Source: Pseudomonadota bacterium (lineage in GTDB: Bacteria; Pseudomonadota; Alphaproteobacteria; Rhodospirillales; Casp-alpha2). From it: a stretch of DNA of 5,334 nucleotides. The DNA is taken from NCBI GenBank assembly GCA_027620395.1, contig JAQBZY010000145.1:1-5334 (forward strand), given 5' to 3'. How positions within the stretch are numbered: the stretch's first letter is position 1; every line of letters begins with the position of its first letter. Made by a program: the position numbers and the translations under genes. Positions 1 to 5,334 of this stretch are shown here, piece after piece. The notes under the pieces were generated by a model. That model had not been told where the DNA came from and did no database searches. It saw only the letters and a list, made by a program, of their open reading frames with translations.

Positions 1-52
1 GCGGGCTCGAATCCTTTGAAATCTCTAGCTTTGCGCTCGTCATGGCATCCAT
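1..52 (-). CDS. Possible 5' end of a divergent gene (partial, product unknown)
   Basis: On the minus strand an open frame runs off the left edge from an ATG at 43, or from an in-frame ATG at 52. From 43 it reads MTSAKLEISKDSSP, a hydrophilic, natural-looking N-terminus with no stop before the edge. A weak GGA lies about five bases ahead of the ATG at 43; no strong Shine-Dalgarno is visible. The following gene unit runs the other way, so a divergent neighbour is reasonable. In some alphaproteobacteria xerD units lie next to the shikimate kinase gene aroK, whose product often has a short leader before its P-loop. No P-loop is visible in these few codons, so that identity is only a guess. Confidence 0.25.
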   Translation of the reverse strand, partial: MDAMTSAKLEISKDSSP

Positions 53-95
53 GATATGCGATGTCCACCGGCATCGGCAACGACCGGCGGCTGAG

Positions 96-124
96 TTGAA
101 AGGTGCTGGGGCAGCCAGTAGACT
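96..124 (+). promoter_or_regulatory. Candidate sigma70-type promoter for the xerD unit
   Basis: TTGAAA at 96-101 (five of six bases match TTGACA) and TAGACT at 119-124 (four of six match TATAAT) are separated by exactly 17 bases. Transcription would start near 131, giving a leader of about 115 bases before the first small gene at 245. The stretch from about 53 to 244 holds no gene I can support. Spacing and sequence fit a housekeeping promoter, but such matches occur by chance, and no operator or upstream element was recognised. Confidence 0.35.
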
Positions 125-244
125 GCACAAAAATTTGCCACAGTCGTCGGTTAGCTTCAACGCCGGGTTGATCCCTGGCCGCTTACCGCCAGCGAAACCG
201 GGAACCGGACCAACTGATCTTGGTCATCAACGCCGTGAGGAACA

Positions 245-385
245 ATGCGAAAATTAAGTCTTTTCGTCGTCCTGATCGTGCTTATCGCCGTCGCGGGGGG
301 AGGGGTTTTCCTTGCCGCATGGGAAATTCCGCCGCCGATCAGTAAGGTCGAGAAGGTGATGCCGAATGACAAGTTTCCGCGCTAA
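245..385 (+). CDS. Small single-pass membrane protein of unknown function (46 aa)
   Basis: The protein has a basic start (MRK), one hydrophobic helix at about residues 4-26, then a short polar, proline-containing tail (IPPP at 28-31, ending NDKFPR). GAGG at 237-240 precedes the ATG by four bases, a close but workable Shine-Dalgarno. The helix could be an inner-membrane anchor with the tail in the periplasm, or an uncleaved signal sequence; no clear signal peptidase site or lipobox is visible. Its end overlaps the next gene by 20 bases in a different frame, which suggests translational coupling. I recall similar short proteins ending in a PNDRFP-like motif ahead of xerD units in other Rhodospirillales, which would favour a real gene, but this cannot be verified here. 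The G-rich run at about 294-304 lies inside the helix codons, so a base-count error there would alter the frame. Confidence 0.68.
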   Translation: MRKLSLFVVLIVLIAVAGGGVFLAAWEIPPPISKVEKVMPNDKFPR

Positions 386-1571
386 CGGCGGGCTCTGGAC
401 GGCTTGGCTGGTCCTGGCGGGACTAGCGATTCTGGCCCCGGCGCACCCGGCCGCAGCCCAAACCCCTGTTCAGGCACCGACCGAATTGAAGCCCATGGAA
501 CCGTCGATGAAAGCACCGACGCGGCTCAATCCGCTGCCGGTGCCCGGGCACGCAGCGTCGCCGCCGCAAACGGCACCAGTTCTACAACAGCCCGCGGCGC
601 TTCCCGGCCAGCCGGTGTTGCCGCCGCCCGGTGTGCGGCGCGCCGACGGCATTCAAATCGGCGGACTTTCCAGCATTGACCCTGAATCCTTGGGCTATTT
701 CAACCGGTCGGATGGCGGGCTCGGCGCCGAAATGTGGCGAGACACGACCCGAAGCGAAGCCATCCGGTTGATCAATGGCATGCCGGACCGTCCGAAATCC
801 CGGATTCTTCGGGCGCTGGCGTCGCGGCTGTTGCTAAGCCGGGCCTTGGCGCCGGCGGCGTCCAGCGACACGCAAGTCGGTAGCCTGCTTGCGGCGCGCG
901 GCGCCAAGCTGATTTCCATGGGCGACGTCGAGGGCGCCTTACGGCTGTTGATGGTGACGCCGCAACAGGAAAGACCGTCTGCGCTCGACGCCACAGATGC
1001 CAGGATACAGCTTCTGCTTTACAACAATGCGCGCGCTTGCGGCTTGGCCAGGGCATCGCAATCGATCACCTCCGACGACTTTATTCAGCGCCTGCTAGTG
1101 CATTGCAACGCGCTCGAGGGGAAGGTGGCGGAGATGTCGCTCGGCATCTCGATGCTGCGCGAAATTGCCGGCGACGACGTGGCAATGACGACGTTGGCCG
1201 AAGCAGTCGCCACGCACCGTAAGAATGTGGTGATCGAAGCGATCTCGGATCCAAAGCCGATCCATCTGGCGCTCAGCCGCGCCGCCGGCGCCGTATTACC
1301 GCCTGAAATCGCAAAAAGTGATGATCCGCTAGTGGTCTATGGCGCTGTCCGGGCCCCCAATCTGGTGATCGGAGCCCGGGTCGAGGCCGCCGAACGTGGC
1401 GTTGCGGCTGGCATTGTGTCGGCGGACGCGTTGCGGCGGCTCTACGCCGAGGTTCCGTTCTCGCCCGATGACAAGGCCAATGCGCTGACCCGCGCCGACG
1501 ATGTCGGGGGCGCCGGCGCCAGAACGCTGCTTTATCAGGCGGCGGCGGCGCAGACGGTTCCGTCGGGCTGA
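366..1571 (+). CDS. Secreted helix-rich protein of unknown function, N-terminal part (frameshifted)
   Basis: This frame encodes 401 residues and ends early at a TGA caused by a frameshift (see 1563-1571). The ATG at 366 has AAGGTG seven bases upstream. Residues 1-31 form a Sec signal peptide: a short basic region, a hydrophobic core at about 11-25, and an AAA|Q cleavage site at 29-32. A proline/alanine/glutamine-rich linker covers about 33-90. From about 100 the protein is mostly alpha-helical, with alanine/leucine-rich helices resembling TPR-like or other solenoid folds, though I cannot assign a defined repeat. Cys225 and Cys247 lie in neighbouring predicted helices and could form a disulfide in the periplasm. 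No catalytic motif is visible. Homologues, as I remember, are annotated only as hypothetical or misleadingly as antifreeze-like because of the Ala/Pro-rich N-terminus. It is encoded between a small membrane protein and xerD, so it is probably co-transcribed with both. Confidence 0.75.
   Translation: MTSFRANGGLWTAWLVLAGLAILAPAHPAAAQTPVQAPTELKPMEPSMKAPTRLNPLPVPGHAASPPQTAPVLQQPAALPGQPVLPPPGVRRADGIQIGGLSSIDPESLGYFNRSDGGLGAEMWRDTTRSEAIRLINGMPDRPKSRILRALASRLLLSRALAPAASSDTQVGSLLAARGAKLISMGDVEGALRLLMVTPQQERPSALDATDARIQLLLYNNARACGLARASQSITSDDFIQRLLVHCNALEGKVAEMSLGISMLREIAGDDVAMTTLAEAVATHRKNVVIEAISDPKPIHLALSRAAGAVLPPEIAKSDDPLVVYGAVRAPNLVIGARVEAAERGVAAGIVSADALRRLYAEVPFSPDDKANALTRADDVGGAGARTLLYQAAAAQTVPSG
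1563..1571 (+). other. Frameshift site (one extra G, 1565-1567)
   Basis: The upstream frame reads QTVPSG and then TGA at 1569-1571, while the downstream frame continues from GCT GAA ATC at 1567. Deleting one G of the GGG at 1565-1567 gives QTVPSAEIVTKA and a single uninterrupted reading frame from 366 to 2334. A recoding signal is not supported: there is no heptameric slippery run, and a tRNA in the P-site at GGC or TCG would pair poorly after a +1 slip. A sequencing or assembly error, or a recent natural mutation, is more likely. Both flanks still have normal protein-like composition, so the gene has not decayed. Confidence 0.75.
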
Positions 1572-2334
1572 AATCGTGACTAAGGCGATCGAGATCGCGC
1601 ACCGAGACAATCGATATGTTTCGGCCGTGCAGGCGTTCGAGCCAATTCTCAACGCGATCCCGCCAAGTCCCGAGATGCTTTGGTTCGCGGTGACGGCGGC
1701 CCGCGCCTACATAGCGCTCGGAGATGCCGAACATTTCCGGCCTTGGCTGGCGATGCTTCGGGTTAGCGCTGATCTCCGCGGCGAATCACGCTTGGCGCTG
1801 CGCCGGCTGCTGCCGCTGGCTTGGGTTCTAGGCGTCGCCGACACGTCGCAACCGTTGGTCGAGGTGATCCGCGAATGGAAAATTGGCGCCGCCGAGCAAC
1901 CCGGCCTGATCAATGCTTTGCCACTTTTGAACGGCATGCTGCTGGCGCTTGGCGAGACGGTTCCGGCTGCCGCCTGGGAAGGGGTCGCCGTAGGCAAGGC
2001 TGGGCCGGCACTCATGCCGTCGGCGGAAATTTGGTTCCGGTTCCGAGAGAAAAGTGAACAACTGAATGCGTCCAGGGGTACCAACGAATTGCCAGTAAGT
2101 GGCTTTGGCGGCCTGGTGCAGCCGGTATCGGTGGCTGGCCTGGCGGCGGCGGGCGGCGGCAAGGCCGGCGTTGCCGCACCGATCGCGCTGGCGATGACGG
2201 CGCTCGGCAACGCCTCGCCCGGCGAAATGGCGCCGGCGGTGGCCTTTGAGGTGGTTAAGGTTCTGATGGCTGCCGGTGAAATCCGCACCGCACGGCAACT
2301 GGCGGCGGAGACGTTGCTCGCGGCCGGCTTTTAG
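1567..2334 (+). CDS. C-terminal part of the same secreted helical protein (255 aa, displaced by frameshift)
   Basis: From about 1567 the protein sequence continues in the +1 frame (AEIVTKAIEIAHRDN onward) to the TAG at 2332-2334. It is again helix-rich: pairs of Ala/Leu-rich helices, including a stretch around AVTAARAYIALGDAEHF that looks TPR-like, and a final helix bundle ending LAAETLLAAGF. It has no convincing start of its own: upstream in this frame, 1501-1566 encodes an unnatural arginine run, and the first GTG (1576) lacks a Shine-Dalgarno. I therefore treat it as the remainder of the gene starting at 366; the joined protein would be 655 residues. The stop lies inside the xerD ribosome binding site. 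If the frameshift is real, this half would probably not be made. Confidence 0.72.
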   Translation, partial: AEIVTKAIEIAHRDNRYVSAVQAFEPILNAIPPSPEMLWFAVTAARAYIALGDAEHFRPWLAMLRVSADLRGESRLALRRLLPLAWVLGVADTSQPLVEVIREWKIGAAEQPGLINALPLLNGMLLALGETVPAAAWEGVAVGKAGPALMPSAEIWFRFREKSEQLNASRGTNELPVSGFGGLVQPVSVAGLAAAGGGKAGVAAPIALAMTALGNASPGEMAPAVAFEVVKVLMAAGEIRTARQLAAETLLAAGF

Positions 2335-2343
2335 GAGCGGCGC

Positions 2344-3273
2344 ATGGCCGAGCGTCCCGTTCCCATCTGGATCGAGAACTTTCTCGACATGATGGTGTCG
2401 AACCGGGGCGCGCCACCGAACACGCTCGATGCCTACCGACGTGATATGCTTGATTTCGCGGCTTTCATCGCTAGGCGGCACCGCGAACCGGAGCGAGCCT
2501 CCGCCGATCATGTCCGCGCCTACATGCGGGCTATCTCAGATAAGGGGCTAGCACCCAGCACAGCGGCCAGGCGACTATCGACATTGCGCCGGTTCTTCCG
2601 GTTTGTGATCGAGGAAAGCGGTGTCCGTGACGACGATCCAACGTCGACCCAGGACGGACCGAAAATCGGCTCTAGGTTGCCAAAATTCCTGAGCGAGGGC
2701 GAGGTTGTCCGGCTCCTCGATGCGGCGCGCGCCGGCAAAGGCAAGGATGGCATCCGGCTGACGGCACTGCTTGAGCTTCTGTATGCGACCGGGCTTCGGG
2801 TCAGTGAGTTGGTGACGCTGCCGGCGTCGGCTTTTCTTCGCCAGAACCCGGTTCTTGTCGTTGCCGGCAAGGGCGGCAAGGAACGGATGGTTCCGATCGG
2901 CGAGCCGGCCTTGGATGCCGTGCAGGATTACCTATCAGTGCGGGAGCGGTTTTTGCCGAAATCGAGACCGCGCCCGGCGGCGGCGCGGTTTCTGTTTCCG
3001 TCGCGCAGCGCCGAAGGGCATTTGACGCGGGTCCGGTTCGGACAAATGCTGAAGGATTTGGCTATCATCGCCGGCATTGACCCAAAGCGAGTGTCGCCGC
3101 ACGTGCTCAGGCATTCGTTTGCCAGCCACTTGTTGGCCAACGGCGCCGATTTGCGTGCCTTGCAGCAGATGCTTGGCCACGCCGATATCTCGACGACGCA
3201 AATCTATACCCATGTCCTGGAAGAGCGTCTAAGGGCGCTGGTCGAAGGCGCGCATCCGCTGGCCGGGCGTTGA
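2344..3273 (+). CDS. xerD: Site-specific tyrosine recombinase XerD
   Basis: XerD acts with XerC at the chromosomal dif site to resolve chromosome dimers near the division septum, activated by FtsK. The 309-residue length is typical. The N-terminal SAM-like core-binding domain spans about 8-95 (NTLDAYRRD at 26-34) and the catalytic domain about 112-300. All catalytic residues are visible: Arg152 (ATGLRVSEL), Lys176 (GKGGKER), His253 and Arg256 (SPHVLRH), His279 (LGHADIST), and the nucleophile Tyr288 (TQIYTH). Spacings match E. coli XerD. XerD rather than XerC is favoured by the DDP motif at 97-99, LPKFLSE at 112-118 and the HPLAGR-type tail. AGGAG at 2333-2337, six bases before the ATG, overlaps the stop codon of the preceding gene, so translation is probably coupled to it. 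It could in principle be a phage-type integrase, but no att site or mobile genes are nearby. Confidence 0.95.
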   Translation: MAERPVPIWIENFLDMMVSNRGAPPNTLDAYRRDMLDFAAFIARRHREPERASADHVRAYMRAISDKGLAPSTAARRLSTLRRFFRFVIEESGVRDDDPTSTQDGPKIGSRLPKFLSEGEVVRLLDAARAGKGKDGIRLTALLELLYATGLRVSELVTLPASAFLRQNPVLVVAGKGGKERMVPIGEPALDAVQDYLSVRERFLPKSRPRPAAARFLFPSRSAEGHLTRVRFGQMLKDLAIIAGIDPKRVSPHVLRHSFASHLLANGADLRALQQMLGHADISTTQIYTHVLEERLRALVEGAHPLAGR

Positions 3274-3285
3274 GCGGGGGCCGGA

Positions 3286-3304
3286 GGCGAGGTTATTCCT
3301 TGCC
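3286..3304 (+). terminator. Weak stem-loop just after xerD
   Basis: GGCGAGG at 3286-3292 can pair with CCTTGCC at 3298-3304 (seven pairs, one a G-U wobble) around the loop TTATT. It begins 12 bases after the xerD stop. No T-run follows directly; the first is TTTT about 20 bases later, so it is not a classical intrinsic terminator. It lies over the last codons of the converging minus-strand gene. The minus-strand copy has an A-C mismatch and is weaker, so if it works it serves xerD. Confidence 0.25.
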
Positions 3305-3475
3305 GAAATGACTGCTGCCCCTTTTGAGGTCGCGATAGAAATCGTAAATGCCCATCGCCAGGCAAACCGATGTCACGACGATCAATGCCGGGCGGCCGAC
3401 GAACCATAGAACGACGCCCATGAAGCTGACCAACAGCACCATTGAAATGGTAGCGAAAATTCTATCCATCAGCAT
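3293..3475 (-). CDS. Small two-helix membrane protein of unknown function (60 aa)
   Basis: Two hydrophobic segments at about residues 5-26 and 29-44, joined by a tight GRP turn at 27-29, form a probable transmembrane hairpin. The C-terminal tail (DFYRDLKRGSSHFGKE) is polar and basic, which by the positive-inside rule places it in the cytoplasm. The ATG at 3475 is chosen over the in-frame ATG at 3469 because AAGGA at 3485-3489 lies nine bases before it. It follows the amidase gene by 50 bases on the same strand and so is probably the last gene of the TRAP-amidase operon. It is far too short for the four-helix TRAP small permease (DctQ), so if it serves the transporter it would be an accessory protein; this is inference from position only. 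The ending is 19 bases from the converging xerD stop. Confidence 0.72.
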   Translation of the reverse strand: MLMDRIFATISMVLLVSFMGVVLWFVGRPALIVVTSVCLAMGIYDFYRDLKRGSSHFGKE

Positions 3476-3525
3476 CGAAGTCGATCCTTATCCCTTAGGC
3501 ATGTTAACCAAAAAATATTGTTAGG
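3476..3525 (-). promoter_or_regulatory. AT-rich spacer with ribosome binding site for the 60-aa protein
   Basis: This 50-base gap between the amidase stop and the small membrane gene contains AAGGA at 3485-3489, nine bases from the ATG, which fixes the start. The stretch at about 3501-3522 is strikingly AT-rich for this genome (GTTAAC palindrome at 3503-3508, A-run at 3510-3515). No stem with a T-run and no well-spaced promoter pair were found, so read-through from the amidase gene is the simplest view; a separate weak promoter is possible. Confidence 0.4.
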
Positions 3526-4863
3526 TCACGCGTCCGCCGCTGCCACCCGCTCGGTCAACCAACGCGCCGTCCGCAGCAGCCGTCCATCGTCGCCTCGCCG
3601 TCCGACCAATTGCAGACCGATCGGCAAGCCGTTCTCGCCGCTCATCAACGGCAAAGTGATCGCCGGAACGCCGCAGAGCGACCATAGCGAACAAAAGGCC
3701 GGGCTGCCGGTGCTCGCCAGACCCACCGGCGCAGTGCCCAGAGCCGCCGGGGTCAGAATGGCGTCGTAGCGGTCGAATATTTCCTCAAGACCGGCGCAAT
3801 AGATCTCCCGCCAATCGAGCGCGATCTGATAGTCGACGGCAAGCGTCTTGCGCCCACTTTCGATCATGCCTTTTAGAACATCGCTGATCCGATCGGCGCC
3901 GCGCCGGTAGTACCCGCCCAGCGATGTCGCCAGATCGGCGTTCATGATCGTTGTCAAAGTATCGATGGCGCCACCGAACGGGGCCGGTAGCGCGACTTCC
4001 TCGCACTCGCCGCCGAGAAAATCGACGAATTCTCCGAACGCTTCGTGCGTTTCCGCGTCGGCCTGATCCCAGGCGGTATTCTTGACGAAGGCGAGGTTAG
4101 GGGTGAGCGGTGGCTCGCCGGCGACGATTTCCGGCAACCGAAGCCGGGCATGCGGCCGGGTGTCCGGATCGTCCGTATCGTGAACCGCCAAAACGTCGGC
4201 CAGCAGCGCCGCGTCCTCGACGTTACGGGCGAAGACTCCGACGTGATCGAGCGTCCGTGACAGTTTCAGCGCACCATAGCGCGATATCAGGCCATGCGTC
4301 GGTTTGAAGCCGACACACCCGCAATAGGCCGCCGGACGGATGACCGAGCCGTTGGTCTGGGTGCCGATGGCCAGCGGCACCATGCCATCGGCAACGGCGG
4401 CCGCCGATCCCGACGACGAACCACCGGGCGTGTGTTCTGGATTGTGCGGATTCCGAGTCTTGCCGGGACCGTAGACCGCGAACTCGGTGGTGACCGTCTT
4501 GCCGAGGATGATCGCGCCGGCGGCGCGAAGCAACGAAACGACGTACGCGTCTTCCTTGGGTGTCCGGCCAGCATCGAGTGGGGAGCCGTTCTCGGTCGGA
4601 AAGTCGCCGGTATCGAAGATGTCCTTGATGCCGACCGGCAGGCCGTGCAGCGGGCCCAAGGGCCGGCCGCTACCTCGGGCCCGGTCGATCATCCTGGCTT
4701 GATCAATGGCATGCTCGGTGTCCAGGTGCGTCCACGCCTGCACGGCGTCTTCGCGTGCGCCGATACGTTCTAGGCAGGCCGAGACGTATTCCTCGGCACC
4801 GACCTCGCCCGATTGCATCAAGCGGGTCGCATCGCGGGCGCTGAGCATCAATAGATCGGACAT
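3526..4863 (-). CDS. Amidase-signature family hydrolase
   Basis: This 445-residue cytoplasmic enzyme of the amidase signature superfamily should hydrolyse a carboxamide to acid plus ammonia or amine. The Ser-cisSer-Lys triad is present: Lys80 (GLPVGIKD), cis-Ser149 (TPGGSSSGSA) and nucleophile Ser173 (GTQTNGSVIRPA), with spacings of 69 and 24 residues as in malonamidase E2. The length fits a stand-alone amidase. GatA of the tRNA amidotransferase is less likely: there is no gatB or gatC nearby, and the nucleophile region reads TNGS rather than the usual TGGS. The open frame extends further upstream to 5274, but that part lies over the permease gene in another frame. The ATG at 4863 is supported by GGAGA seven bases ahead and by the start of conserved sequence. 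It sits 29 bases after the TRAP permease stop, so the substrate is probably imported by that transporter. The exact substrate cannot be told. Confidence 0.9.
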   Translation of the reverse strand: MSDLLMLSARDATRLMQSGEVGAEEYVSACLERIGAREDAVQAWTHLDTEHAIDQARMIDRARGSGRPLGPLHGLPVGIKDIFDTGDFPTENGSPLDAGRTPKEDAYVVSLLRAAGAIILGKTVTTEFAVYGPGKTRNPHNPEHTPGGSSSGSAAAVADGMVPLAIGTQTNGSVIRPAAYCGCVGFKPTHGLISRYGALKLSRTLDHVGVFARNVEDAALLADVLAVHDTDDPDTRPHARLRLPEIVAGEPPLTPNLAFVKNTAWDQADAETHEAFGEFVDFLGGECEEVALPAPFGGAIDTLTTIMNADLATSLGGYYRRGADRISDVLKGMIESGRKTLAVDYQIALDWREIYCAGLEEIFDRYDAILTPAALGTAPVGLASTGSPAFCSLWSLCGVPAITLPLMSGENGLPIGLQLVGRRGDDGRLLRTARWLTERVAAADA

Positions 4864-4870
4864 CGCAGTC

Positions 4871-4875
4871 TCTCC
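4871..4875 (-). promoter_or_regulatory. Ribosome binding site of the amidase gene
   Basis: GGAGA on the minus strand lies seven bases before the ATG at 4863. It decides the start, because the same frame is open far upstream through the permease gene and would otherwise suggest a false extension of 137 residues. Confidence 0.65.
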
Positions 4876-4892
4876 GAGGCGTTTCCCAGGCG

Positions 4893-5334
4893 TTAGCTGC
4901 CGTAGACTTTTTCGGGAAGCCACATCGCGATTGCCGGGAATTGATACAGAAGGAACATCGCAAAGAACACGATCAGCAGGAACGGCATCACGCCTCTGAA
5001 AATCTCGACCAACTGGACGTGCGGTGGCGCGACCCCCTTTAGATAGTAGGCGGCCATCGCCATCGGCGGTGTCAAAAACGACGTTTGCAGATTGAGCGCG
5101 ACCAATATCCCGAAGAACAGTGGATCGACGCCAAAATGCGCTAGCATCGGCAGAAAGATCGGGATGAAGATGATGATGATTTCGGACCATTCGAGGGGCC
5201 AGCCCAAAAGAAAGATGATGACCTGGGCCAGCAACAGGAAGGTGATCGGGGTCAGATTGGCGCCCAGCACCCACTGCTGAATGAGATCGTGGCCGCCGAG
5301 GTACGAAAATACCGACGAAAACGTCCAGGAACCT
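4893..5334 (-). CDS. TRAP transporter large permease, DctM family (C-terminal part, cut by window)
   Basis: This is the large membrane subunit of a tripartite ATP-independent periplasmic transporter, which takes up organic acids or related solutes with sodium, together with a small permease and a periplasmic binding protein. About 146 C-terminal residues are visible, open to the right edge without a stop; a full DctM has roughly 425-450 residues. Visible hydrophobic helices are around TPITFLLLAQVIIFLLGWPL, EIIIIFIPIFLPML and VMPFLLIVFFAMFLL. The segment NLQTSFLTPPMAMAAYYLKG, with its Pro-Pro pair in a membrane re-entrant region, is characteristic of DctM. The GTG at 5270 is internal, not the start. 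The binding protein and DctQ genes would be expected to the right of this window. The amidase gene follows after 29 bases, pointing to one operon. Confidence 0.9.
   Translation of the reverse strand, partial: GSWTFSSVFSYLGGHDLIQQWVLGANLTPITFLLLAQVIIFLLGWPLEWSEIIIIFIPIFLPMLAHFGVDPLFFGILVALNLQTSFLTPPMAMAAYYLKGVAPPHVQLVEIFRGVMPFLLIVFFAMFLLYQFPAIAMWLPEKVYGS

Noticed and set aside
36..80. Minus-strand promoter TTGCCG with TATCAT for the divergent gene
   Set aside because: The -10 element would overlap the candidate start codon at 52 and leave no leader for the start at 43.
42..257. 71-codon plus-strand frame in the leader region
   Set aside because: No Shine-Dalgarno, unnatural composition, and it ends inside the small gene at 245 in a different frame.
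1543..1560. GGC/GCG triplet run as a simple repeat
   Set aside because: Only a short alanine-codon run within the coding frame; ordinary in GC-rich genes, though it may have favoured a base-calling error nearby.
1563..1575. Programmed +1 frameshifting at GGC TGA A
   Set aside because: The P-site tRNA would pair poorly in the shifted frame and no upstream Shine-Dalgarno-like stimulator as in prfB is visible.
1707..2511. Long minus-strand open frames (up to about 227 codons) opposite the secreted protein and xerD
   Set aside because: They are Arg/His/Pro-rich mirror frames typical of GC-rich coding DNA and lie over plus-strand genes with clear protein features.
3496..3523. Possible dif-like site in the AT-rich spacer near xerD (ATGTTAA resembles a XerD arm)
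   Set aside because: The matching XerC arm and six-base centre are not recognisable; one seven-base match in an AT-rich patch is expected by chance.
4864..5274. N-terminal extension of the amidase frame by 137 codons
   Set aside because: This stretch is the permease gene read in another frame; it is Arg/Pro-rich, unlike any amidase N-terminus, and the ATG at 4863 has a good ribosome binding site.

Overview
The window looks like a chromosomal stretch of a GC-rich alphaproteobacterium, probably of the Rhodospirillales type. This rests on the high-GC codon use, a typical proteobacterial XerD, and a gene order (small membrane protein, proline-rich periplasmic protein, xerD) that I associate from memory with that group. 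No tRNA, rRNA, CRISPR array, insertion sequence or phage gene was seen.

Left part, plus strand (about 90-3273): after a roughly 200-base non-coding leader with a plausible sigma70-type promoter there is a tight three-gene unit. It begins with a 46-residue single-pass membrane protein (245-385). This overlaps by 20 bases a secreted, helix-rich protein of unknown function (366-2334), which is followed 9 bases later by xerD (2344-3273), the chromosome-dimer-resolving tyrosine recombinase. The middle gene is broken in this sequence by a one-base frameshift in a GGG run at 1565-1567. Removing one G joins the two halves into a continuous 655-residue protein. A possible divergent gene starts at the extreme left edge on the minus strand.

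Right part, minus strand (3293-5334): reading leftward from the right edge, the C-terminal part of a TRAP transporter large permease (DctM family, cut by the window) is followed after 29 bases by a complete amidase-signature hydrolase (445 aa, all three catalytic residues present). After another 50 bases comes a 60-residue two-helix membrane protein. The three probably form one operon for importing and hydrolysing an amide-type organic compound; the substrate cannot be read from the sequence. This operon converges on xerD with only 19 bases between the stop codons.

The window is mostly ordinary housekeeping plus a catabolic or transport operon. The points worth a second look are two unannotated-looking small membrane proteins, the frameshift, and the close coupling of a secreted protein of unknown function to xerD. 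I see no convincing evidence for a wholly new system.
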